A stretch of DNA of 32,185 nucleotides from an uncultured Bacilli bacterium (lineage in GTDB: Bacteria; Bacillota_I; Bacilli_A; RF39; UBA660). Position 1 is the stretch's first letter, and each line of letters opens with the position of its first letter. Shown here piece after piece: positions 23,101 to 31,121 of this stretch. The position numbers were made by a program, and so were the translations under genes. Below the pieces are notes generated by a model, which saw only the letters and a list, made by a program, of their open reading frames with translations, was not told the origin of the DNA and did no database searches. The stretch lies in NCBI GenBank assembly GCA_934168275.1, contig CAKPNA010000010.1, positions 1-32,185 on the forward strand, given 5' to 3'.

Positions 23101-25014
23101 TTAGACTATTTGATAATTATCTTCTAGAGAAAATTCGACATTCTCCTCGATCCATTCTTTTCGAGGTTCGACAGCATCACCCATTAGGACACTAACTCTT
23201 TTTTCAGCAAGGGCAGCATCAGTGATGTTAATTTTTATTAAACTTCTTGTTCGTGGATCCATTGTTGTATCACATAGTTGATCAGCATTCATTTCTCCTA
23301 GCCCTTTATATCTTTGGACTTTATAATTACTTTTGCCATTAGTAATATTCTTTAATTCTTCGTTAGACCAAGCATAACTTTCCTTATTACCCATTGTTAT
23401 TTTATATAATGGTGGCATAGCTATATATAGTCTTCCGTCTTCAATTAATGGTTTCATATAACGATAGAAGAATGTTAATAATAAGCATTGAATGTGAGCT
23501 CCATCATCATCGGCATCGGTCATAATAATTACTTTGCCATAATTACATTCTTTAATATCAAAGTCATTACCTAGGCCCGCTCCGACAGTATGAATTAAAG
23601 TATTTATTTCTTCATTTTTTAATAATTCATCTAAACGTGATTTTTCAGTATTAATTACTTTACCACGTAATGGTAAAATGGCTTGGGTTTTACGGTCACG
23701 GCCTTGTTTAGCTGAACCACCGGCACTATCACCTTCAACGATAAATAATTCACGTAAGTGTTTATCTTTTGATTGAGCAGGTGTTAGTTTACCACTTAAG
23801 ATTTTTTCAATCTTTTTACCGTCTTTACCTTTTCTAGCTTCTTCTCTAGCCTTACGAGCAGCTTCCCTTGCTTCTTTACCTTTTAAGGCTTTAGAAACAA
23901 TTTGTGTCGCTACTTGTTTATTTTCTTGTAAGAAGAACTTTAATTTTTCTGAAACGATAGCTTCAACGATGGGTCTTGCAGATGGTGTTCCTAATTTAGA
24001 TTTGGTTTGTCCTTCAAATTGTAAGATTTCTTCAGGTATTTGCACACTAATAATGGCTGTTAAGCCTTCTCTAACATCACTACCTTCAAATGATTTTGTT
24101 TTTCCTTTGAAGAAGTTATTTTCTTTAGCATAATCATTTAATACTTTAGTTATGGCAGTTTTAAAGCCTACTTCATGAGAACCACCATCGGATGTTTTAA
24201 CGTTATTTACAAACGAAATAATATTTTCTGAATAACTATCAGTATATTGCATAGCTACTGAGACATTTATTTTATCTTTCATACCGTTAAAGCATAGAAC
24301 ATTATGAAGTGGTACTTTAGATTCATTTAAATATTTACAAAAAGCATCTAAGCCATTTTCATAACAATATTTTTCGGTACGTCCTTCAATATCATTTTCT
24401 ATTTCGATAGTTAAACCATTAATTAAGAAAGCACATTCTTGCATTCTTTCGCAGATTGTTGAGAAACTAAATGTGGTATTAGGAAATATTGAACTATCGG
24501 GCATAAATCTTACTGTTGTACCGGTCTTGGTAGTTGGTCCAATTTTCTTAAGAGGCACTTCTACTTTACCACCATCAGAAAACTTAATATAGTATTCTTC
24601 ATGATCTCTTCTAGTGGTTACTTCCATATAACTACTTAAAGCATTTACAACGGATGCTCCTACACCGTGAAGTCCCCCGGATACTTTATAACCGGAATTT
24701 TCAAATTTACCACCGGCATGTAAGACAGTATATATTACCTCCGGAGTACTTTTCCCTGATGAGTGCATGCCGGTTGGAATACCACGTCCCCTATCAGTGA
24801 CACTAATACTACCATCATCATGCATAACTATCTTTAAATAATCTCCATAACCATTTAAAGCTTCATCAATAGAATTATCTACTATCTCCCAAATTAAATG
24901 GTGAAGGCCACGTCTATCAGTTGAACCAATATACATACCTGGTCTTTTTCTAACGGCTTCTAAGCCCTCTAATATTTTGATCGAATTTTCATCATAACTA
25001 TTGTTTTTACTCAT
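23101..25014 (-). CDS. parE: DNA topoisomerase IV subunit B
   Basis: ATPase subunit of topoisomerase IV, which decatenates daughter chromosomes. The GHKL ATPase domain has EIVDNSIDEALNGYGD, DRGRGIPTGMH and KVSGGLHGVGASVVNALS; the transducer follows; the TOPRIM region has FIVEGDSAGGSA and IIMTDADDDGAHI, and the C-terminal core has YKGLGEMN. PTGMHSSGKSTPEVI and the LPLRGKVINTEK region favour ParE over GyrB. Length 637 is normal. parC is not adjacent, which is unusual since parE and parC are commonly paired. The gene has its own terminator. AAAGAGTGATACAAA precedes the ATG, and TTGAAG-17-TAAAAT upstream is a possible promoter. Confidence 0.88.
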   Translation of the reverse strand: MSKNNSYDENSIKILEGLEAVRKRPGMYIGSTDRRGLHHLIWEIVDNSIDEALNGYGDYLKIVMHDDGSISVTDRGRGIPTGMHSSGKSTPEVIYTVLHAGGKFENSGYKVSGGLHGVGASVVNALSSYMEVTTRRDHEEYYIKFSDGGKVEVPLKKIGPTTKTGTTVRFMPDSSIFPNTTFSFSTICERMQECAFLINGLTIEIENDIEGRTEKYCYENGLDAFCKYLNESKVPLHNVLCFNGMKDKINVSVAMQYTDSYSENIISFVNNVKTSDGGSHEVGFKTAITKVLNDYAKENNFFKGKTKSFEGSDVREGLTAIISVQIPEEILQFEGQTKSKLGTPSARPIVEAIVSEKLKFFLQENKQVATQIVSKALKGKEAREAARKAREEARKGKDGKKIEKILSGKLTPAQSKDKHLRELFIVEGDSAGGSAKQGRDRKTQAILPLRGKVINTEKSRLDELLKNEEINTLIHTVGAGLGNDFDIKECNYGKVIIMTDADDDGAHIQCLLLTFFYRYMKPLIEDGRLYIAMPPLYKITMGNKESYAWSNEELKNITNGKSNYKVQRYKGLGEMNADQLCDTTMDPRTRSLIKINITDAALAEKRVSVLMGDAVEPRKEWIEENVEFSLEDNYQIV

Positions 25015-25103
25015 TTTGTATCACTCTTTCTACTTAATTTTATCATAAAAACTTGGTTTCTTCAACAAAGTATCCGAAAAAACTAATTTTTTTAAATTTA
25101 TAC

Positions 25104-25132
25104 TTGACAAAATGGCCATTATAACTTAATAT
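25104..25132 (+). promoter_or_regulatory. SigA promoter of the structured leader and unknown gene
   Basis: TTGACA (25104-25109), 17-nt spacer, TAATAT (25127-25132). The start site falls near 25139, directly before the first leader hairpin. It is divergent from parE. Confidence 0.85.
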
Positions 25133-25139
25133 ATATATC

Positions 25140-25245
25140 ACCAATTCAAATTTTAGACGAATTGGTGCTAGTATCACACTAGCCAACCCCTTTTTATTCT
25201 TTTTGGAAGACTGTTCCGTGGGGGTCAGTCTTCTTTTTTTGCAAA
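25140..25245 (+). promoter_or_regulatory. Structured 5' leader with attenuator, class unknown
   Basis: Three hairpins follow each other: CCAATTC...GAATTGG (25141-25166), GCTAGT-ATCAC-ACTAGC (25167-25183), and the terminator GAAGACTG...CAGTCTTC (25206-25233) with seven Ts. The single-stranded ACCCC at 25186-25190 is complementary to GGGGT (25221-25225) in the terminator loop, so a pseudoknot or an alternative fold is possible. The second hairpin can also extend by pairing TTG with CAA at the expense of the first. I do not recognise a T-box, known riboswitch or ribosomal-protein leader. A simple attenuator is the minimal reading. Confidence 0.6.
25206..25240 (+). terminator. Intrinsic terminator inside the leader
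   Basis: An 8-bp stem (25206-25213 with 25226-25233), a G-rich 12-nt loop, and seven Ts, 26 nt before the start of the next gene. Confidence 0.85.
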
Positions 25246-25265
25246 TTAATGGAGGATAATTTTTT

Positions 25266-25973
25266 ATGAAAGATAAATTTAATAATATAGAAATGAAAAT
25301 ATATGAAGCACTAGGGGTAAATCTTTTTAAAAAGTTTATTTTCAAATTACGTGACATAGCACTCTTACCAATCACTTCTAAAATGAATAAAAGAGATAGA
25401 TATGATTATTTATATAACACTCATAATAATTATAATATAGGTCAAAGAAAAGACTTGCAAAGTTTAAGAAACTTTAAAAAATATATATGGTTTAACGCAG
25501 GTGTTCATATCTTTTCTTTATATTTCTGTTCGGTAAGTGTTAAAAATATTTTTTCTTTGGCGACGAATAATCTTGCAGTTGTGTTATTAAGCACTTTTAA
25601 TATAGCACTTATAGTATTAAACATATATTGTATAATGTTGCAAAGATATAATGCTATAAGAATTAATAAAACAATAAGAAAATATGAGCCACTAGAGCAA
25701 AAGAAAAAAGCTAAAATCTGCAATGAATTAATGGTTGAAAAACAAATAACTGATAATTTAACCCATGAAATAATTAAAAATAAGCAAGTAAGGCCCATTA
25801 CTTTTGAAGAATTCCTACAAACTGCTACATTAGAGCAATTAAAGAATTATCATAATGTATTAATTACTATGCAAAAATGTAGCTATCAATATAAAGATTA
25901 TTTACCAATAAATATACCGCTTCAGAAAAGAAAAATATTAAAGATAGATAAGAAAAAAGAAATAGACATTTAA
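25266..25973 (+). CDS. Unknown two-TM membrane protein
   Basis: I do not recognise this 235-residue protein. Residues 1-70 are basic and helical (IYEALGVNLFKKFIFKLRD). Two hydrophobic segments follow at about 74-95 and 101-124, then a soluble lysine-rich C-terminal part (about 130-235) with a motif-like stretch VRPITFEEFLQTATLEQLKNY. Both ends are probably cytoplasmic. It is the only plus-strand gene between parE and the SASP gene and has its own promoter, leader attenuator and terminator. TGGAGGATAATTTTTT precedes the ATG. Base composition is like its neighbours. Confidence 0.7.
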   Translation: MKDKFNNIEMKIYEALGVNLFKKFIFKLRDIALLPITSKMNKRDRYDYLYNTHNNYNIGQRKDLQSLRNFKKYIWFNAGVHIFSLYFCSVSVKNIFSLATNNLAVVLLSTFNIALIVLNIYCIMLQRYNAIRINKTIRKYEPLEQKKKAKICNELMVEKQITDNLTHEIIKNKQVRPITFEEFLQTATLEQLKNYHNVLITMQKCSYQYKDYLPINIPLQKRKILKIDKKKEIDI

Positions 25974-25992
25974 GCGTCTATTTCTATTTTTT
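25958..25992. terminator. Bidirectional intrinsic terminator
   Basis: AGAAATAGAC, loop ATTTAAGC, GTCTATTTCT with T runs on both strands serves the unknown plus-strand gene and the converging SASP gene. Confidence 0.85.
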
Positions 25993-25995
25993 TAT

Positions 25996-26208
25996 TTATT
26001 TATTTTGAGTGTAAGAACCACTGATTTGGTTTTGACCTAATTGAACTAATCTCTTAGTAATTTCTCCACCAACTGATCCATTAGCTCTAGAAGTAGCATC
26101 TGGTCCTAAATTAACACCAAATTCGTTTGCTATTTCATATTTCATTCTTTCGATAGCTTTTTTAGCTCCTGGAACTAACATTTTATTGTTATTACTTGAA
26201 CTATTCAT
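25996..26208 (-). CDS. Alpha/beta-type small acid-soluble spore protein (SASP)
   Basis: Coats and protects spore DNA. Seventy residues with PGAKKAIERMKYEIANEFGV, the GPR protease recognition region EFGVNLGPDATSR, and the second conserved DNA-binding block NGSVGGEITKRLV. An in-frame ATG at 26229 exists, but the ATG at 26208 lies behind GGAGGTGAAACG and gives the usual short N terminus. Upstream, GGTATT-17-CAACCTA fits a forespore SigG-type promoter loosely; sigG itself is in this window. Confidence 0.93.
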   Translation of the reverse strand: MNSSSNNNKMLVPGAKKAIERMKYEIANEFGVNLGPDATSRANGSVGGEITKRLVQLGQNQISGSYTQNK

Positions 26209-26228
26209 CGTTTCACCTCCTACACTCA

Positions 26229-26258
26229 TAGGTTGTGAAATTTTACTATTTTAATACC
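26229..26258 (-). promoter_or_regulatory. Possible SigG-type promoter of the SASP gene
   Basis: On the minus strand GGTATT (26258-26253), 17-nt spacer, CAACCTA (26235-26229), compared with SigG preferences near GnATA and CAnnnTA. The start site would fall shortly before GGAGGTG, leaving a very short 5' UTR. Confidence 0.35.
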
Positions 26259-26293
26259 ATTTTTTTATTGGTAATTAGTGGCAATTAATTTTT

Positions 26294-27469
26294 TTAAAAA
26301 TCATAGTTATCTAAATCATTACTAATAGTTATTATTTCATGGTTTTTTACGGCTTCTTGAATTAATACTTCATAGTCAAAACTATTTTCATATTCGATTG
26401 CTTTACTTAATTCCGGATTAATTACTGGATGTTTTGGTAAAAAAATAGTACAGCAATCTTCATATGGTAAGATAGATGTTTCGTAAGTATCGATTTTTTT
26501 AGCTATTTCTATAATCTCTAATTTATCTAAACAGCTTACCGGTCTAATGACAGGAACATTACTAACATTATTAATTACTTGCATACTAGTTAATGTTTGG
26601 CTAGCTACTTGACCAATTGATTCACCATTTATTAGGATATGGCAATTATTTTGATACATTATTCTTTCACTTATACGATACATCATTCTTCGCATTATGG
26701 TTATCATATAAGTAGGATCAATATTTTTATATATTGCTTCTTGAATATTAGTAAAATTAATTACGTGTAGTTTAATAGATGGTTGATATCTATTTAATTT
26801 ATTAACTAGAGTTTTTACTTTATTTTTAGCTTGAATACTAGTGTGTGGTGGAGACTCAAAGTAAATGCATTCTAATTTAACTCCCCTTTTCATAGCCATA
26901 TAGCCCGCAACAGGAGAATCTATTCCTCCAGATAGCATTAATAAACCTTTACCAGCAACACTGACAGGATATCCTCCGGCGCCGTTTATTTCTTTAGAAT
27001 ATATATATGTGTAATCATGTCTTATCTCTATTTTTAGGGTATAATCAGGATTATGAACATCAACTTTCTTATTTGGAATATTTTTTAAAATTAATCCCCC
27101 AATAATATTATTAAACTCCATACTAGGTATATTAAAGTTTTTATCAGTTCTTCTAGTATCTACTTTAAAAGTATTAAAGTCTATTTCTTTAACTACTTCT
27201 AGTACTTTTTCTTTAATAATATCAGTATTAGTATCTACTTTATAGGCTACTACTATACTATGAATGCCAAAGATATCTTTTAATATATCTACTATTTCAT
27301 TAATATTATCGTCTGTTTCGATAAACATTCTTACTCTATTTTTAATTATATTAACATGATAATTTTTTAAAGCTGCTTTAACATTATCACATAAGATATT
27401 TATAAATAGATTTCTATTGGCTTTTTTAGTAGTTAATTCGCCATATTTAATTAATATTATTTTATCCAT
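26294..27469 (-). CDS. thiI: tRNA 4-thiouridine synthase ThiI
   Basis: Transfers sulfur to U8 of tRNA, giving 4-thiouridine, and in some bacteria supports thiamine thiazole synthesis. A ferredoxin-like N-terminal domain (IILIKYGELTTKKANR) is followed by a THUMP domain (about 55-165) and a PP-loop ATPase with SGGIDSP at 180-186. The C terminus has no rhodanese domain, as in many Bacillota. CCTIFLPKHP carries conserved cysteines. Length 391 is normal. The cysteine desulfurase that often precedes thiI is not adjacent. The ATG at 27469 behind GAGGAAGTGCTTATA is preferred to one three codons earlier. Confidence 0.95.
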   Translation of the reverse strand: MDKIILIKYGELTTKKANRNLFINILCDNVKAALKNYHVNIIKNRVRMFIETDDNINEIVDILKDIFGIHSIVVAYKVDTNTDIIKEKVLEVVKEIDFNTFKVDTRRTDKNFNIPSMEFNNIIGGLILKNIPNKKVDVHNPDYTLKIEIRHDYTYIYSKEINGAGGYPVSVAGKGLLMLSGGIDSPVAGYMAMKRGVKLECIYFESPPHTSIQAKNKVKTLVNKLNRYQPSIKLHVINFTNIQEAIYKNIDPTYMITIMRRMMYRISERIMYQNNCHILINGESIGQVASQTLTSMQVINNVSNVPVIRPVSCLDKLEIIEIAKKIDTYETSILPYEDCCTIFLPKHPVINPELSKAIEYENSFDYEVLIQEAVKNHEIITISNDLDNYDF

Positions 27470-27524
27470 TATAAGCACTTCCTCACTTAGTAAGTATAAA
27501 GAAAAACAGTTATTTAGTCAATAA

Positions 27525-27806
27525 CTATTTCACTTTCTCTAGTATAAAGTATTTACAATCGTTAGCACAATTCTCAATAAGATATTTATTTACATTTTGA
27601 TAATTATTTATTTTATTTACTTTTTTATTATCTTTGTTGTAGAAACCTTTTAGTCTTAATTTAGAATAAGCTATATCACCGACAATATAATCATAGTCTT
27701 TAAAGTAATCAGTATATCTTTGAGTAAATTCTTCTAGGTTAAAGGCTTCTTTATAGTCTTTTATTAATTTATATTTATTAGTTTCTACTTCAATTAGTTT
27801 GTCCAT
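27525..27806 (-). CDS. yutD: YutD family protein
   Basis: A 93-residue cytoplasmic protein. The pattern YKLIKDYKEAFNLEEFTQRY, then FKDYDYIVGDIAYSKLRLKGFY and the C-terminal NCANDCKYFILEK matches the YutD (DUF1027) family, including the two Cys near the end. Function is unknown in all bacteria I know of. It overlaps the end of the upstream glycoside-hydrolase-like gene by 17 nt and lies 55 nt before thiI. AAAAGGAGC lies 14 nt before the ATG. Confidence 0.85.
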   Translation of the reverse strand: MDKLIEVETNKYKLIKDYKEAFNLEEFTQRYTDYFKDYDYIVGDIAYSKLRLKGFYNKDNKKVNKINNYQNVNKYLIENCANDCKYFILEKVK

Positions 27807-29475
27807 AATCTTTATTAAATGCTCCTTTTATTTGTCCATATTTACTTAGACTAGATTTACCATTCCATGTAATAAAGCCTCCGGTTAAACCGGCATCATA
27901 TAAGGCATTTACTTGGTCCTCAATTTTTTGTTGGCCATAGATTACGGTTGGATTCCAATATGGTGTATCATAAGCAGTAATCCATGTTCTAGCAATGGCT
28001 GGTGTTGGAATTTCAGTTTGTCTTTCAGCAGCACCTTTAGCCCAATTATTAACTGTTTTATAAGCATTAGTCCATGTATCTATATTTCTTCCAAAGTGAT
28101 CAGTATATGGCATTGAACTAATGACATCAACAACATTTGAGATAGCAGGCCAATATTGACCGTAAGCAGTAACATAAGTACTAGAACATTCGCCAAAGAC
28201 ATCTACTGATAAATAAACATTTTCTTTATGAATTTGATCGGTAGCATATAATAAAAAGTTTTGAATTGCTTCGGCTTTTTCTTCGTTATAAGTATTTTTA
28301 AAATCAGCATTATTAACAGACATACGGTAAGCTGTTTCAGGGAATCTTACATAGTCAAATTGAATTTCGTTAAAGCCCATTAATTTAACGGCTTCTTTAG
28401 CTAATTCAACATTATATTCCCATGCTCCACGACTATATGCTGATGGCCAAGTAGAACCTGAAATACACTCATCTTTATGGTCTTTGCCATAGTGAACATC
28501 ATTAAATACTACTATTCTTCCTACAACATATATACCGGCTGCTTTTATTTTATCAATAGCTTTCTTGTAATCATCATTATCATTAATCGCAGTGGCATAG
28601 GCAGTTGGAGAATATTCTTTAGCTACTTCCGAAGTATAGGCTAAGGCGCCATCTTTAATATCTACAACAATAGTATTTACCCCATTATTTTTAGCTATTT
28701 TTAAGTAAGAATCAATACCACCAATAGTAGCAGCATTTAAGTACATGGCTTTAGCGTTTTTCATTAAGGGATTATCTTCAAATATTGGTTTTTCATAAGG
28801 ATAATAATCTAGTGTTGAGGCTTTTCCACCATATAATTCTCTAGAATATTTTCGATCTTTATGAATATCATAAATAGAATTTTCATTATAATTTTCTTGG
28901 GCTAATTCTTCAGTATCTACTAAGTATTTACCATATACCCATCCAGTAGTGCCATCGTAATCTATTTTATACATATTAACACTACCATCATCTTTTAAAT
29001 AGTCATAATCTAATACTTTTAAACTATTGCCTTTTTTAACTAAAGATTCTATTTTAGAGTCTTTTTCATTTTTATATATAGTAGCCGATGTTCTTACATA
29101 TTTAGTATCTTCTAAAACAACATCCTTTTTATTACCTTTTAAATTAGTTGCTTCAACATAATAGAAGCCATTTTCTAATTTAACTTTAGTATACTCTACT
29201 TCTTCATAAGTTATATTAGTTTTATCACTAGATACTTTAGTACCTCTTGTTAATTCTTCATCTAATTTAGTTAACACTTTAGTTTCATCGTCATAGTCAT
29301 AAATACTTACAGCATTAGTGGTAGATGCAATATACATATCAGTATATATAGGGAACAATGGCTTTCCTTTAACATTTAATCTTCGATAGATAAGAAATAC
29401 TACCAATAAGATTAGACACACTAATAAAAGCATTCCTAGTCCATTTAACTTTCTTTTTTTCTTGGCTCTTTTCAT
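27790..29475 (-). CDS. Membrane-anchored glycoside hydrolase-like protein (DUF4015)
   Basis: A 561-residue protein with a basic N terminus and one transmembrane helix at about 12-30, so the rest is outside the cell. Residues of about 120-190 look like a bacterial SH3 domain (TSATIYKNEKDSKIESLVKKG...GWVYGKYL). A TIM-barrel-like putative glycoside hydrolase domain (DUF4015) covers about 240-550: AMYLNAATIGGIDSYLKIAK, TIVVDIKDGALAYTS, GIYVVGRIVVFND, FNEIQFDYVRFPE, YLSVDVFGE and GGFITWNGKS. The Asp in QFDYVRFPE and the Glu in DVFGE are candidate catalytic acids. The SH3 plus hydrolase layout suggests cell-wall or capsule processing. AGAGGTGTTAAGTAA precedes the ATG. Confidence 0.85.
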   Translation of the reverse strand: MKRAKKKRKLNGLGMLLLVCLILLVVFLIYRRLNVKGKPLFPIYTDMYIASTTNAVSIYDYDDETKVLTKLDEELTRGTKVSSDKTNITYEEVEYTKVKLENGFYYVEATNLKGNKKDVVLEDTKYVRTSATIYKNEKDSKIESLVKKGNSLKVLDYDYLKDDGSVNMYKIDYDGTTGWVYGKYLVDTEELAQENYNENSIYDIHKDRKYSRELYGGKASTLDYYPYEKPIFEDNPLMKNAKAMYLNAATIGGIDSYLKIAKNNGVNTIVVDIKDGALAYTSEVAKEYSPTAYATAINDNDDYKKAIDKIKAAGIYVVGRIVVFNDVHYGKDHKDECISGSTWPSAYSRGAWEYNVELAKEAVKLMGFNEIQFDYVRFPETAYRMSVNNADFKNTYNEEKAEAIQNFLLYATDQIHKENVYLSVDVFGECSSTYVTAYGQYWPAISNVVDVISSMPYTDHFGRNIDTWTNAYKTVNNWAKGAAERQTEIPTPAIARTWITAYDTPYWNPTVIYGQQKIEDQVNALYDAGLTGGFITWNGKSSLSKYGQIKGAFNKDYGQTN

Positions 29476-29496
29476 TTACTTAACACCTCTAGTGTA

Positions 29497-29502
29497 AGTA
29501 TA
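29497..29502 (-). promoter_or_regulatory. Extended -10 promoter of the hydrolase-yutD-thiI operon
   Basis: TGCTATACT on the minus strand (TATACT at 29502-29497). The -35 is poor, so the extended TG may compensate. Confidence 0.5.
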
Positions 29503-29544
29503 GCATATATTTGATGATATTTCTATAATTATTTTATTAATATA

Positions 29545-29579
29545 GAAAAAACCTATAAAGTGTAATTACTTTATAAGTT
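29545..29579 (-). terminator. Intrinsic terminator of the WXG100-like gene
   Basis: On the minus strand AACTTATAAAGT, loop AATTAC, ACTTTATAGGTT is followed by TTTT. The 5' arm overlaps the stop codon. Confidence 0.8.
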
Positions 29580-30639
29580 ATGCTGATACTCGATCAGGAT
29601 TATTTTGTTGGAAGTAAGATACCCAATCGAATGTTCTCCATTCATCAGTATTCCAATTAACAACACCATCAGGAATATATTCTCTAGTTAAGGTGTAATC
29701 ATCAAATAATTTAACCCAACTTTGATTTGTTTGATAATATCTTTGTGATGGATCGGCTGGTGGATTATTAATGACATTTCTTGTCGCATGAGCTTCATCT
29801 TTACTATAGTATAGTCTAGTATACTTTTCATATTCTGCTTTGTCATAATTTCCGGCCCAACTATCAATTTTCCATGCCGTATATGTGTCGTATGTTTCAT
29901 CATAAGCGGTGCCATCAGGGTGAAATTGTCCTAAATGAGCTTGAACGCTTGTACCACCATAGCCTACTATTCGTCCCGGACCACTTGTACCGTAGAATTT
30001 ATCACCACGTCTTCTAGTAGAATTAGAAGGGTTTTTGCTTTCATCTTCAATACCACCTGGACCCCATTCTGGAATATCGCCACCATACATTACGTCTTCG
30101 CCCCACATTTGAACACCATCTTCTCTATACCAAAATCCGGCATCATAACCCATTTTTAAAATTAGAAATTTTAAATCAAGACTGTGTTTTAGACAAGTGT
30201 TACAAAACGTTTCGTATACTCTTTTGCCATTTTGAGTAAATTTTAATACGCCTGGCATATCATACAATGTTTCACTTGGTAAATTGTCAGGATCATAAGG
30301 ATTTACATATTCGTCGCTTACTGCTGCTCTTGCAGCCTGTGCTGCTGCGGCTTGATTAGCACGTTCTTCTAACATTTTAGCAATGATATCGCCAATTGAA
30401 TCATCGGTTTCTTCAAGTACATCAGCACATTCTGATAACCTCTCACTCATTTTATTAGAATGATTTTCATAATTATTAAAAGCACTCTTTAAAGCATTTT
30501 TAAAACTATCAAATGCCTTACAATTAGCAATAGACTTACTGTTTACGGCTTCATAATATCCTTTATTATCATTATAACTTTTTTTAACATCAGCACTCCC
30601 GGCTTTTAATGTTTCAGTATTTACATTTACTACACTCAT
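29578..30639 (-). CDS. WXG100/LXG-like N-terminal protein, possible T7SS substrate
   Basis: A 353-residue protein without a signal peptide. Residues 1-95 are two helices separated by a short turn, as in the ESAT-6/WXG100 fold (SVVNVNTETLKAGSADVKKSY...AFDSFKNALKSAFNNYENHSNKMSERLSECADVL), though the WxG itself is missing. An alanine-rich linker (95-107) leads to a Trp/Tyr/Gly-rich domain (about 125-353) that I do not recognise, with several conserved-looking His, Asp and Trp residues. This layout is typical of type VII secreted effectors, so a secreted toxin or surface enzyme is possible. No immunity gene or ESX component lies beside it. AGGAGGAGAACTT precedes the ATG. Confidence 0.65.
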   Translation of the reverse strand: MSVVNVNTETLKAGSADVKKSYNDNKGYYEAVNSKSIANCKAFDSFKNALKSAFNNYENHSNKMSERLSECADVLEETDDSIGDIIAKMLEERANQAAAAQAARAAVSDEYVNPYDPDNLPSETLYDMPGVLKFTQNGKRVYETFCNTCLKHSLDLKFLILKMGYDAGFWYREDGVQMWGEDVMYGGDIPEWGPGGIEDESKNPSNSTRRRGDKFYGTSGPGRIVGYGGTSVQAHLGQFHPDGTAYDETYDTYTAWKIDSWAGNYDKAEYEKYTRLYYSKDEAHATRNVINNPPADPSQRYYQTNQSWVKLFDDYTLTREYIPDGVVNWNTDEWRTFDWVSYFQQNNPDRVSA

Positions 30640-30704
30640 AAGTTCTCCTCCTATTTATATAATACTGTAATATATAAGTATATTTGTATGTTTATAACAA
30701 TTTA

Positions 30705-30733
30705 ATTATAGCATACCTTATTACTCTTGTCAT
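30705..30733 (-). promoter_or_regulatory. Promoter of the WXG100-like gene
   Basis: On the minus strand ATGACA (30733-30728), 17-nt spacer, extended -10 TGCTATAAT (TATAAT at 30710-30705). Confidence 0.75.
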
Positions 30734-30759
30734 TAACTTTTGATATGAGAAAGATATTA

Positions 30760-30788
30760 TTGATTATATAGATATATTTTAGTATAAT
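30760..30788 (+). promoter_or_regulatory. Promoter of the DUF192-gpsA operon
   Basis: TTGATT (30760-30765), 17-nt spacer, TATAAT (30783-30788). The start site is near 30795, so the mRNA would begin about ten bases before the start codon. Confidence 0.7.
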
Positions 30789-30803
30789 TTAAATGGTGAT
30801 ATG

Positions 30804-31121
30804 ATGAAGCTAAGATATGATAATAAAGATATTAATTTAGTAGAATGTAAGTCTTTTTATACAAGATTTAAAGGTTTTATGTTAGAAGATAAGATAGATA
30901 AAGCTCTACTATTTGATAAGTGTAATTCAGTACATACTTTTTTTATGAAGAAGAATATTGATATTATAATGTGTGATAAAGATAATACTATTTTATATAT
31001 CTATAATGATGTAAATAAGAATAAAATTATATGGCCAAAGAAAAGAGTTACTAAGGTATATGAATTACCGGTTAACTATTTCGATTATAAATTAAATACT
31101 AAATTTGAGGTGATTAAATGA
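30804..31121 (+). CDS. DUF192 family protein
   Basis: A 105-residue soluble protein. The pattern FYTRFKGFMLEDKIDKALLFDKCNSVHTFFMKKNIDIIMCDKDNTILYI with later TKVYELP matches the DUF192 family, whose function is unknown; many members are exported, but no signal peptide is seen here. The start could be the ATG at 30801 or 30804. GGTGAT immediately precedes the first, so I prefer the second. The stop overlaps the gpsA start as ATGA, so the genes are coupled. Confidence 0.75.
   Translation: MKLRYDNKDINLVECKSFYTRFKGFMLEDKIDKALLFDKCNSVHTFFMKKNIDIIMCDKDNTILYIYNDVNKNKIIWPKKRVTKVYELPVNYFDYKLNTKFEVIK

Noticed and set aside
25140..25245. T-box riboswitch
   Set aside because: The T-box consensus and specifier-loop architecture are missing, and the downstream gene is not an aminoacyl-tRNA synthetase or amino-acid gene.
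25043..25375. Minus-strand ORF of 110 codons
   Set aside because: It crosses the divergent promoter, leader hairpins and start of the plus-strand gene, and has no ribosome site.
29688..29915. Minus-strand ORF of 75 codons as an immunity gene for the WXG100-like protein
   Set aside because: It lies in another frame wholly inside that gene, has no plausible ribosome site and shows no protein-like features.
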